Source: a bacterium
GTDB lineage: Bacteria; UBP18; UBA7526
NCBI GenBank assembly: GCA_030616365.1
Contig: JAUWXM010000062.1
Coordinates: 1 to 6,502, forward strand
DNA length: 6,502 bases
Direction: 5' to 3'
Part shown: piece after piece, positions 1 to 5,002 of the stretch
How the letters are laid out: the number at the start of each line of letters is the position of its first letter
How positions within the stretch are numbered: the first letter of the stretch is position 1
The notes under the pieces: model-generated
Told to the model about the DNA's origin: nothing
What the model saw: the letters and a program-made list of their open reading frames with translations, nothing else
Databases searched by the model: none
Position numbers and translations under genes: made by a program

Positions 1-48
1 CGCTAAATTATTTGCGTTTTTGGCGAGATTTTTGCGCTCTTGCGGTGT
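1..48. repeat. TTTTTGCG-type repeat after rpsO (runs off the left edge)
   Basis: Directly after the rpsO stop codon the plus strand shows a quasi-periodic series of TTTGCG, TTGGCG, TTTGCG and CTTGCG (11-16, 20-25, 31-36, 39-44), with GCG ends spaced 8-11 bases apart. The 20 bases at 29-48 match 429-448, in the same orientation and exactly 400 bases away, at 17 of 20 positions; all three differences are C against T. The sequence is therefore a member of the same family as the outer arm of the leader palindrome. No terminator or pnp start is visible before the edge. Confidence 0.55.
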
Positions 49-318
49 TCATTTTCTCAAACCTAGTTCCTGGATACTCTTCTCGTATCTTTTCTTATCC
101 TTATCCTTAAGGTAACCCAACAGTCTTCTCCTCTGACCAACCATCTTCAGAAGCCCTCTTCGTGAGTGATGGTCCTTCTTATGGATTTCAAGATGCTTGG
201 CCAAGGAACTAATCCTCCCTGTTAGGAGGGCGATCTGAACCTCTGGTGAGCCAGTATCCTTCTCATTTAACCGATACTTAGTGATAATCTCTTTCTTCTT
301 TTCCTTCTCCAAGACCAT
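49..318 (-). CDS. rpsO: 30S ribosomal protein S15
   Basis: S15 is a primary 16S rRNA-binding protein of the 30S central domain. The 89-residue form starting at 318 has exactly the usual S15 length. The family motifs are all present: DTGSPEVQIALLTGRI (21-36), then HKKDHHSRRGLL (46-57) and VGQRRRLLGYL (60-70), ending ELGLRK. The residues His42, Asp49 and Ser52 correspond to those that in E. coli contact the G.U/G-C motif of 16S rRNA. Longer in-frame starts exist (ATG at 324, GTG at 354), but they add residues not seen in the family and are poorly spaced from the ribosome-binding site. The gene has its own promoter at 604-632 and a long structured leader. pnp would be expected next, beyond the left edge. 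Confidence 0.98.
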   Translation of the reverse strand: MVLEKEKKKEIITKYRLNEKDTGSPEVQIALLTGRISSLAKHLEIHKKDHHSRRGLLKMVGQRRRLLGYLKDKDKKRYEKSIQELGLRK

Positions 319-326
319 TTTCATTT

Positions 327-334
327 CCCCCTTT
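327..334 (-). promoter_or_regulatory. rpsO: Shine-Dalgarno sequence that decides the rpsO start
   Basis: AAAGGGGG on the minus strand ends 8 bases before the ATG at 318 but only 2 bases before the in-frame ATG at 324. The spacing favours 318. The GGGGA part (330-326) is complementary to UCCCC in the loop of the leader hairpin (475-471). Confidence 0.75.
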
Positions 335-340
335 CTTTGC

Positions 341-448
341 AACCGCAAAAACACGAGATAAGTTGGAATAGTTAGATTTGTTGGATTTTAAATCCAACTA
401 ATTTACTATTTCCCTAATCCAACTAAACTTTTTGTGCTTTTGTGGTGT
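341..448. repeat. Imperfect long palindrome next to the rpsO ribosome-binding site
   Basis: The centre is a perfect inverted repeat, GTTGGATTT-T-AAATCCAAC (380-398). Further out, ATAGT (368-372) pairs with ACTAT (405-409) and AGTTGGA (361-367) pairs with TCCAACT (418-424). The outer arms ACCGCAAAAACAC (342-354) and the reverse complement of GTGCTTTTGTGGTGT (434-448) are diverged copies of one sequence. The element therefore looks like a short, MITE-like or REP-like palindromic repeat. It ends about 10 bases from the rpsO Shine-Dalgarno sequence and fills most of the leader between it and the hairpin at 449-496. It contains no open reading frame of note. Confidence 0.65.
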
Positions 449-496
449 GCCAATCGCCGAGAGAATCGACGGGGAGACGATTCTCCCAGCAACGGC
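449..496 (-). promoter_or_regulatory. Long RNA hairpin in the rpsO 5' leader
   Basis: Read as minus-strand RNA, GAGAAUCG (485-478) pairs perfectly with CGAUUCUC (468-461) across a 9-nt loop, UCUCCCCGU (477-469). The stem continues outward for eight more pairs (486-493 with 460-453), four of them G.U wobbles. After one bulged base (452) it ends in three G-C pairs (494-496 with 451-449), for about 19 pairs in total. The wobbles pair only in RNA made from this strand, which argues for a transcribed structure and not a DNA palindrome. No U-run follows, so it is not a simple terminator. Its place in the leader suggests control of S15 synthesis; that is inference. Confidence 0.6.
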
Positions 497-527
497 TATT
501 TATTTAGAAACCTTGGAACTTCAATGA

Positions 528-590
528 AACCACGGATTAAGTGGAATAGATAGATTTAAAAATCCGTGGAAATCTGTGAAATCCGTGGTT
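528..590. repeat. Inverted-repeat element with tandem 9-mers (AATCCGTGG type)
   Basis: The ends form a perfect 11-bp inverted repeat, AACCACGGATT (528-538) with AATCCGTGGTT (580-590). Inside the right part are three tandem, slightly diverged 9-mers: AATCCGTGG (561-569), AATCTGTGA (571-579) and AATCCGTGG (580-588). The interior AAGTGGAATAGATAGATTT (539-557) matches 360-379 of the neighbouring palindrome with one gap and one mismatch. The element lies at the very start of the predicted rpsO transcript. It resembles short repeats I remember as widespread between genes of environmental bacteria; no mobility gene is present. Confidence 0.7.
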
Positions 591-603
591 ACCTAGCGTA
601 GTA

Positions 604-632
604 ATTATATCACATATTAAATAAGATGTAAA
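604..632 (-). promoter_or_regulatory. Sigma-70-type extended -10 promoter for rpsO
   Basis: On the minus strand TTTACA (632-627) is followed, after exactly 17 bases, by a perfect TATAAT (609-604). A TGa precedes the -10, which makes it an extended -10 promoter. The -35 lies in the last codons of ribF and the -10 just past its stop. A start near 597 would give a leader of about 280 nt before the rpsO ATG. This is the best promoter I find in the window, and it implies that rpsO (and probably pnp) can be transcribed independently of the upstream operon. Confidence 0.75.
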
Positions 633-1546
633 ATTTTTCTTGCCTTGATAATATCCTTCCTTATCTGGGCCTTAAGGGCTTCTGGGCTTTTAAAGGCCGT
701 CTCATCACGAATCTTTTCTAAGAAACTGACCTTTATATCCCGGCCATAGATTCTTCCATTAAAGTTAAAGATATAGGTCTCAATAATTCTTGCCCCTCGC
801 TTATGGAAGGTAGGCTGGGTTCCGATATTTAGAAGCCCATCCCGATCCCTTCCCCGCACTCTTATCCTCCCTAGATAGACTCCATCAGAGGGAATCATCT
901 CATAGTGAGGCCTTATATTGGCTGTAGGATAGCCCAATTCTGTTCCCCGGGATTCTCCATGGATTACTCGGCCATAGAGGGCATAGGGGCGGCCCAGAAG
1001 TTTTGCCGCTTTCTTAACTGCCCCCCTTCTAATAAGTTCCCTTATTGCTGTGCTACTTATTGCCTTCTTGCCTATTTTTACTGGAGGAATGACTCTGACC
1101 TTGAAGCCATACTCTCTTGCTTTACTTCTCAAGAATGTTATATCGCCGGTTGCTCCTCTTCCGAAGGTAAAGTTCTTTCCCACGAATACTTCTCTTATGC
1201 TCAATTTACTGACCAGAATATCTCTGATGAATTTCTCTGGTGAGAGGGAAGCAAATTTCCTATCAAAATTAGTCAGGACAAGGGTATCTATTCCCAGATA
1301 TTGAATTAGATTTATCTTCTCCTCCTTTGGGGTAAGCAGGGGAGGGCACTTTGCTGGATCAATCGTTTTTAGGGGATGGATATCAAAGGTCAAAACCATG
1401 GATCTCTTCTTTAGTCTCTTTGCTTGTCTCTTTAGAGATTCGATCACCTTCTGATGACCGAGATGGAGGCCATCAAATGTGCCCAGGGCAAGAATCCCTC
1501 TCTTGTGCCTCTTCCTTATCTTATCGATTCCTAGAACAAGTTCCAT
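617..1546 (-). CDS. ribF: Bifunctional riboflavin kinase / FMN adenylyltransferase
   Basis: RibF converts riboflavin to FMN (C-terminal kinase) and FMN to FAD (N-terminal adenylyltransferase). The 309-residue length is typical of the fused bacterial enzyme. The adenylyltransferase half shows the nucleotide-binding GTFDGLHLGH (22-31), VGKNFTFGRGATGD (122-135) and SSTAIR (164-169). The kinase half shows GRVIHGESRGTELGYPTANI (192-211) with the PTAN metal/ATP motif (207-210), DGVY (221-224), NIGTQPTF (240-247) and a candidate catalytic Glu at 256 in ETYIFNFNGRIYG. The ATG at 1546 follows an AGGA that overlaps the truB stop, 7 bases upstream. The last codons carry the -35 element of a promoter for rpsO. 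Intact, with all key motifs. Confidence 0.98.
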   Translation of the reverse strand: MELVLGIDKIRKRHKRGILALGTFDGLHLGHQKVIESLKRQAKRLKKRSMVLTFDIHPLKTIDPAKCPPLLTPKEEKINLIQYLGIDTLVLTNFDRKFASLSPEKFIRDILVSKLSIREVFVGKNFTFGRGATGDITFLRSKAREYGFKVRVIPPVKIGKKAISSTAIRELIRRGAVKKAAKLLGRPYALYGRVIHGESRGTELGYPTANIRPHYEMIPSDGVYLGRIRVRGRDRDGLLNIGTQPTFHKRGARIIETYIFNFNGRIYGRDIKVSFLEKIRDETAFKSPEALKAQIRKDIIKARKILHLI

Positions 1547-1555
1547 CCTTAAATC

Positions 1556-2476
1556 CTAAAGCCCGAGTACCCTCACTGGTTTAAAGGCCACAACCTCTTT
1601 CTCTATTCTCTTTAAATCTCCAATATCGAATAGTGCCCTGGCGACTACTAAGAGTCTGTTCTCTGAATTATGAACCCTGACTAACTCCTTTTCCTTAATG
1701 GGTGAAGAAAGTTCCAGTATCCCAGAGGTTTCTATCGGTCCTCCATTGAGAACAGATTCTCTTATCCTCTCTTTAACCTTCACTATCGGCAGATGCCCCA
1801 AGGCTTTATCCATGCTCATTAGATATCTCTCTAAATTAGGTAGTTTCTTCAATTCTTCCAGGGGATGGCTTTCTTTTAGGGTGAAGATACCCGATTTAGT
1901 GCGCACTAGAGCTTTCAGACAGGCCCCGCAATCCAGGGTCTTCCCTATATCATGACACAAGGTTCTGACATAGGTTCCTCTGGAACAATTTACTTCAAAG
2001 GTAACCTCTGGTGGTTCATAATTCAGGAGATTGAGATTATAGATTTCAATCTCTCTCCTTAGCCTTTCCACTCTCTTCCCTTCCCGGGCTAACTTATAGA
2101 GCCTCTTCCCCTTTACCTTCAATGCAGAGATCATGGGTGGAATCTGCTCTATCTTTCCTAAAAAATTCTTGAAGATTTTTCTTATCCTCTCTTCTGGGAT
2201 ATTAATCTCATCACTTTTAGCAATTACTTTGCCTGTCATATCCTGGGTATCGGTGGTGATTCCTAATTTCATAGTTGCCCGATATCCTTTTTCCCCTTCC
2301 AAAAACTGGATTATCTTGGTTGCCTTACCGATGGCGATGGGAAGAGCGCCAGTGGCCTCTGGATCCAAGGTTCCCGTATGGCCCACCTTCTCCCTTCCCA
2401 CCAACTTCCTTATTTCATCCACAACATCGTGAGAAGTCATGCCTTTCGGCTTATTGACATTCAAAAATCCATCCAT
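1556..2476 (-). CDS. truB: tRNA pseudouridine-55 synthase TruB
   Basis: TruB isomerises U55 in the T-loop of tRNAs to pseudouridine in the cytoplasm. The 306-residue protein carries the full family signature. Motif I is NVNKPKGMTSHDVV (6-19). The catalytic block is VGHTGTLDPEATGALPI (31-47), with the nucleophilic Asp at 38. The substrate-loop block is QIPPMISALKVKGKRLYKLA (111-130), CSRGTYVRTLCHDIG spans 164-178 and LVRTKSGIF 190-198. A C-terminal RNA-binding (PUA-like) part covers about 230-306. The ATG at 2476 lies only 2 bases after the nrnA stop and has no strong Shine-Dalgarno sequence, so translation probably depends on coupling. ribF starts 9 bases after its stop. No key residue is missing. 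Confidence 0.98.
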   Translation of the reverse strand: MDGFLNVNKPKGMTSHDVVDEIRKLVGREKVGHTGTLDPEATGALPIAIGKATKIIQFLEGEKGYRATMKLGITTDTQDMTGKVIAKSDEINIPEERIRKIFKNFLGKIEQIPPMISALKVKGKRLYKLAREGKRVERLRREIEIYNLNLLNYEPPEVTFEVNCSRGTYVRTLCHDIGKTLDCGACLKALVRTKSGIFTLKESHPLEELKKLPNLERYLMSMDKALGHLPIVKVKERIRESVLNGGPIETSGILELSSPIKEKELVRVHNSENRLLVVARALFDIGDLKRIEKEVVAFKPVRVLGL

Positions 2477-2478
2477 TT

Positions 2479-3450
2479 TTAATCTTTCAACTGTTTCTCT
2501 ACCTCAGCTAGCACCTTCTCCTTTACTTCCTCCAAATCTCCCTTTATAGTGCAGGCAGAAGCGTGAAGGTGACCGCCACCCCCAAATGTTTTGGCTATCC
2601 TATTAACATCGGCACTAGACTTGGAGCGGAAACTAACCTTTACCTCATCCTTAACAAGTTCAGTAAATAGAATGGCTACCTCGCTCCCTTTCACAGAACG
2701 AACATAGTTGATGAAGTTCTCCGTCTCCGCCTTGGTGGTTCCAGTTACTTTGAACATCTCATCGGTAATAGTCATCCAGGCTATTTGACCATCCTCGCTC
2801 GTTTCTAAGGTGTCTAAGGTCATGCTCAATAGCTTTATGGCAGAGGGAAGCTGGGTCTCATATACCTGGTGGGTGATTTGAGCAGGCTTCAAATCCCCAA
2901 TCTTCATAAGATCAGCAACGATCTCATGGGTGCGAGGGGTAGTATTTGACTGCCGGAAGGAACCGGTATCTGTCAGGATGCCCACATAGAGGCATAGGGC
3001 AATCTCCCTATCTATCTTGAATCCCATCACTTTTGTCAGTTCATACATTTCTTCTCCCACGGCAGAAGCCTTAGTATCAACATAGTTATACTTTCCAAAC
3101 CCCTCATTTCCCAGATGGTGATCAATATTTATGATGACCTTTGCTTTCCTGATTATCTCTGCCGTGCTCCCCAAACGAGAAAGATCTGGACTATCCAGAA
3201 CAACGACCACATTAAACTTTCTATTTTTGGGTAGTTCTTGCTTGATGCTTTCTCTCCCGGAAAGAAAATCATAGATTTTGGGAACCGGGTCATGATTGGC
3301 GATGGTTACTTCCTTTCCTAGTCTTTCCAGTATGTGCTTTAAGGCCAGTTGAGAACCGATAGAATCCCCATCTGGCCTGATGTGAGAAGTAACAAAGAAA
3401 CTCTTATTTTCTCTGATAACTTCAGCAATCTTTCTTAGTTCATTCATCAT
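2479..3450 (-). CDS. nrnA: DHH-family phosphoesterase, NrnA-like (nanoRNase / pAp phosphatase)
   Basis: The protein belongs to the DHH/DHHA1 family. NrnA members degrade 2-5-nt RNAs and dephosphorylate 3'-phosphoadenosine 5'-phosphate using Mn2+. Counting from the chosen Met, the metal-binding motifs are HIRPDGDS (23-30), D86 in VVVLDSPD, DHH (110-112) and D161 in GILTDTGSF. The DHHA1 domain carries the substrate-binding GGGGHLHASA (290-299). A length of 323 residues fits NrnA, and no RecJ-type extra domain or CBS domain is present. The frame is open 45 codons further upstream, but that part lies inside rbfA and reads as basic low-complexity sequence. I start at the ATG-ATG pair (3450 or 3447), which has AAGGA 5-8 bases upstream and overlaps the rbfA stop. 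truB follows after 2 bases. The family is certain; pAp or nanoRNA specificity is inferred. Confidence 0.93.
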   Translation of the reverse strand: MMNELRKIAEVIRENKSFFVTSHIRPDGDSIGSQLALKHILERLGKEVTIANHDPVPKIYDFLSGRESIKQELPKNRKFNVVVVLDSPDLSRLGSTAEIIRKAKVIINIDHHLGNEGFGKYNYVDTKASAVGEEMYELTKVMGFKIDREIALCLYVGILTDTGSFRQSNTTPRTHEIVADLMKIGDLKPAQITHQVYETQLPSAIKLLSMTLDTLETSEDGQIAWMTITDEMFKVTGTTKAETENFINYVRSVKGSEVAILFTELVKDEVKVSFRSKSSADVNRIAKTFGGGGHLHASACTIKGDLEEVKEKVLAEVEKQLKD

Positions 3451-3913
3451 TCTTTTCCTTATTTGTGTCTTTCTTTTTTTGCGTCTTTTCAGTTTCAGCC
3501 AGAGGCTGATCCGCCTTGGGCGGAAAATTTTGCCCGCCTTCCATAGTAATACTATTACGGCGGACAGGCGTTTTTGCGGTTGCAATCTTCCTTAATACTT
3601 CCTCTATGTGTGCTCCATGCTCTACAGCTTCATCGAATCTAAACTCAATCTCTGGAGTGAACTTCATTTTTATTCTCTGTCCGATCTCCCTACGAATGAA
3701 TCCTTTGGCACGTTCCAGACCTTCCAATGTCTTTTTTTTCTGTTCTCTCTTTAAAACAGTAATAAAGACTTTTGCATAGCGCAGGTCATCAGTAACATCT
3801 ACCTCGGTAATAGTAACAAATCCGATCCGAGGATCCTTTAATTCCCTCTGAATGATTTTAGAAATCTCTTCCTGAATGAGTCTACCTGCCCGCTGGGCTC
3901 TCCTCCGCGCCAT
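3440..3913 (-). CDS. rbfA: Ribosome-binding factor A with a repeat-encoded C-terminal tail
   Basis: RbfA is a small KH-fold protein that binds the immature 30S subunit and assists 16S rRNA 5'-end maturation. Residues 1-110 match the family throughout: an N-terminal helix (RAGRLIQEEISKIIQREL), the strand block DPRIGFVTITEVDVTDDLRYAKVFI (28-51), the helix ERAKGFIRREIGQRI (67-81) and the strand TPEIEFRFDEAVEHG (86-100). Family members usually end soon after the following helix (IEEVLRKI, 103-110). Here the protein continues for 47 residues that are low-complexity, Lys/Glu/Thr/Pro-rich and probably disordered. The tail starts exactly where a palindrome-rich genomic repeat begins (see 3473-3585). 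The ATG at 3913 has a strong AAGGAG 5 bases upstream. The 3' end overlaps the next gene by 11 bases (ATGATGAATGA), so translation is probably coupled. Confidence 0.95.
   Translation of the reverse strand: MARRRAQRAGRLIQEEISKIIQRELKDPRIGFVTITEVDVTDDLRYAKVFITVLKREQKKKTLEGLERAKGFIRREIGQRIKMKFTPEIEFRFDEAVEHGAHIEEVLRKIATAKTPVRRNSITMEGGQNFPPKADQPLAETEKTQKKKDTNKEKNDE
3473..3585 (-). repeat. Palindrome-rich repeat inserted in the 3' end of rbfA
   Basis: In the gene direction this block opens with TTGCAACCGCAAAAAC (3585 to 3570). That is an exact 16-base match, in opposite orientation, to positions 337-352 in the rpsO leader. Inside it are two back-to-back 6+3+6 hairpins, TCAGCC-aga-GGCTGA (3495-3509) and TCCGCC-ttg-GGCGGA (3510-3524), written on the plus strand. 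They are followed by AAAATTTT (3524-3531) and a CCGCC/GGCGG pair (3534-3538 and 3559-3563) that encloses the perfect palindrome ATAGTAATACTAT (3543-3555). It closes with AAGACGCAAAAAAAG. This concentration of inverted repeats is not expected of ordinary coding sequence. The frame stays open across it and encodes RbfA residues 111 to about 147. The boundaries are approximate. Confidence 0.7.
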
Positions 3914-3951
3914 CTCTACTCCTTTTTAGTTAGATAATAGTACATTTTAAG

Positions 3952-4653
3952 CTATTTACCCAAATTTAAATAAAGCGTCATATATGAAGCAGCTACAAAA
4001 AGATATAAATAAGCTTTTATGCAAAGTTGCGGAAGATATAATGTAGCAGCCGAAATATAAAGATTTTTACTAGCTAACAGAGGTTTTAATAATGTAGGAA
4101 GGGGGAAAACAAATCCTAATTCGAGTAGTAAATATACTCCAGTGAATATTATTAATAATACACCTATCCTCCCAAAATTTTCTCGGATAAGGCGAATAGT
4201 GTCGGTAATAGCGGAGAAAACCCCTTTATCTTCTAAAACTATTATGATTTCAATAAGAAGCATAAAAGCAGTAAAAGCTATCCCGAGGAAACGCGGGTTT
4301 AGCTCATAGCCGGTTACTGCCGATATCAAGATCATTGGTAATAAAACGATAATTCCAAATAATATACCCAGCCCTATTAAACGCCAACAATATTTCTTGC
4401 AATAATAAGTGAATTCACTCCAAATAATTTTGTATTCGCCCATTGAGATTCTTAAGAAAGATAAGAGGCCTCCTGAAATGAAAGCAATAAGGAAAATTTG
4501 CATAAGTCGCCAAAGGAAATATAATGTTTCATTCTTAAAAAATAAGAGATAACTTCCGAGTAAAAATAAATTAATACAAAAGAGGACCAAAAATAGTTTC
4601 AGATTTCTATTAGTAAGTTTAAAGCCTTCTTTAATTACTCTTACAATTGTCAT
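3952..4653 (-). CDS. Polytopic membrane protein of unknown function, about six helices
   Basis: I do not recognise a named gene. The 233-residue protein is very hydrophobic, with probable transmembrane segments near residues 20-39, 46-67, 92-113, 121-140, 161-182 and 205-229, so it should be an inner-membrane protein without a cleaved signal peptide. The amphipathic stretch before the fifth helix, VFSAITDTIRLIRENFGRIG (145-164), resembles the 'A..r.f.l...nf' pattern of DUF975/YciC/GPDPase-membrane-domain-like proteins; this resemblance is from memory and weak. The start ATG at 4653 has a good Shine-Dalgarno sequence, AAGGA, 7 bases upstream. The gene sits between ylxP (59-base gap) and rbfA (38-base gap), which are normally adjacent. 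Hand counts of several lines give roughly one third G+C, against nearly half in infB. That could mean late insertion into the operon, or just the codon bias of membrane proteins. No catalytic motif is visible. Confidence 0.85.
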   Translation of the reverse strand: MTIVRVIKEGFKLTNRNLKLFLVLFCINLFLLGSYLLFFKNETLYFLWRLMQIFLIAFISGGLLSFLRISMGEYKIIWSEFTYYCKKYCWRLIGLGILFGIIVLLPMILISAVTGYELNPRFLGIAFTAFMLLIEIIIVLEDKGVFSAITDTIRLIRENFGRIGVLLIIFTGVYLLLELGFVFPLPTLLKPLLASKNLYISAATLYLPQLCIKAYLYLFVAASYMTLYLNLGK

Positions 4654-4712
4654 TTTGCTTTCCTTGCTATCTTTTTAACGTACAGCACATAAACGCATCT
4701 ACTCATAACGCA

Positions 4713-4994
4713 CTATAGAATTTCTATCTCATAATCTGTAAGGGAGATATTTCTATTCTGCTCTATAAAATGGACTACCTTAGAAAGGATGCGATTTGCT
4801 TGGGCCTTATCATTCGTCACACAGGCCAAGCCCAGAGTGGCTCTCTGCCAGAGATCCTGTTTTTCCACCTCAGCAATAGAGACGTTAAATCTATTCTTTA
4901 CTCTCTCCTTTATACTCTTGATGATCTGTCTCTTCCCTTTCAGGGAATTCACTCCCGGGATATGTAATTCAATTCGCGCTATGCCAATTATCAT
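4713..4994 (-). CDS. ylxP: YlxP-like DUF503 protein
   Basis: This 93-residue protein has the usual length and pattern of the DUF503/YlxP family. It has a beta-strand start (MIIGIARIELHIPG), then SLKGKRQIIKSIKERV (17-32), then FNVSIAEVEKQDLWQRATLG (36-55), which holds the family's AEV and DLWQRA signatures. There is no signal peptide or membrane segment, so it should be cytoplasmic. Family members commonly sit between infB and rbfA, as here, and have been linked to ribosome function. The exact biochemical role is not something the sequence shows. The ATG at 4994 lies 5 bases after an AGGTG Shine-Dalgarno sequence that overlaps the infB stop region, which suggests tight coupling to infB. Family assignment is confident; function is unknown. 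Confidence 0.93.
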   Translation of the reverse strand: MIIGIARIELHIPGVNSLKGKRQIIKSIKERVKNRFNVSIAEVEKQDLWQRATLGLACVTNDKAQANRILSKVVHFIEQNRNISLTDYEIEIL

Positions 4995-5002
4995 TCTCTC
5001 AC

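Noticed and set aside
319..354. N-terminal extension of S15 from a GTG at 354 or an ATG at 324
   Set aside because: The extension lies over the Shine-Dalgarno sequence and the repeat, is absent from the S15 family, and the 89-residue form from 318 has the normal length and spacing.
449..496. Rho-independent terminator after ribF
   Set aside because: The stem is strong, but no U-run follows it in the minus-strand RNA, and the other leader hairpins also lack one.
561..588. CRISPR-like array in the tandem 9-mers
   Set aside because: The units are only 9 bases, directly abutting, with no spacers and no cas genes.
905..1243. Plus-strand open frames opposite ribF, and similar ones opposite truB, rbfA, ylxP and infB
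   Set aside because: They lie antisense inside strongly conserved genes, show no family motifs and have no ribosome-binding sites or promoters that I can support.
3451..3585. 45-residue N-terminal extension of the NrnA-like protein
   Set aside because: It overlaps the rbfA tail out of frame, is basic low-complexity sequence, and a ribosome-binding site with correct spacing points to the ATG pair at 3450/3447.
3920..3990. Promoter upstream of rbfA (TTGGGT, 18 bases, TATTAT)
   Set aside because: The -35 match is poor and the region is A+T-rich, so a chance TATTAT is likely; cotranscription with the upstream genes is simpler.
4715..4727. Palindrome ATAGAATTTCTAT at the end of ylxP
   Set aside because: It is short, A+T-rich, mostly within coding sequence and has no partner site; it is probably chance.
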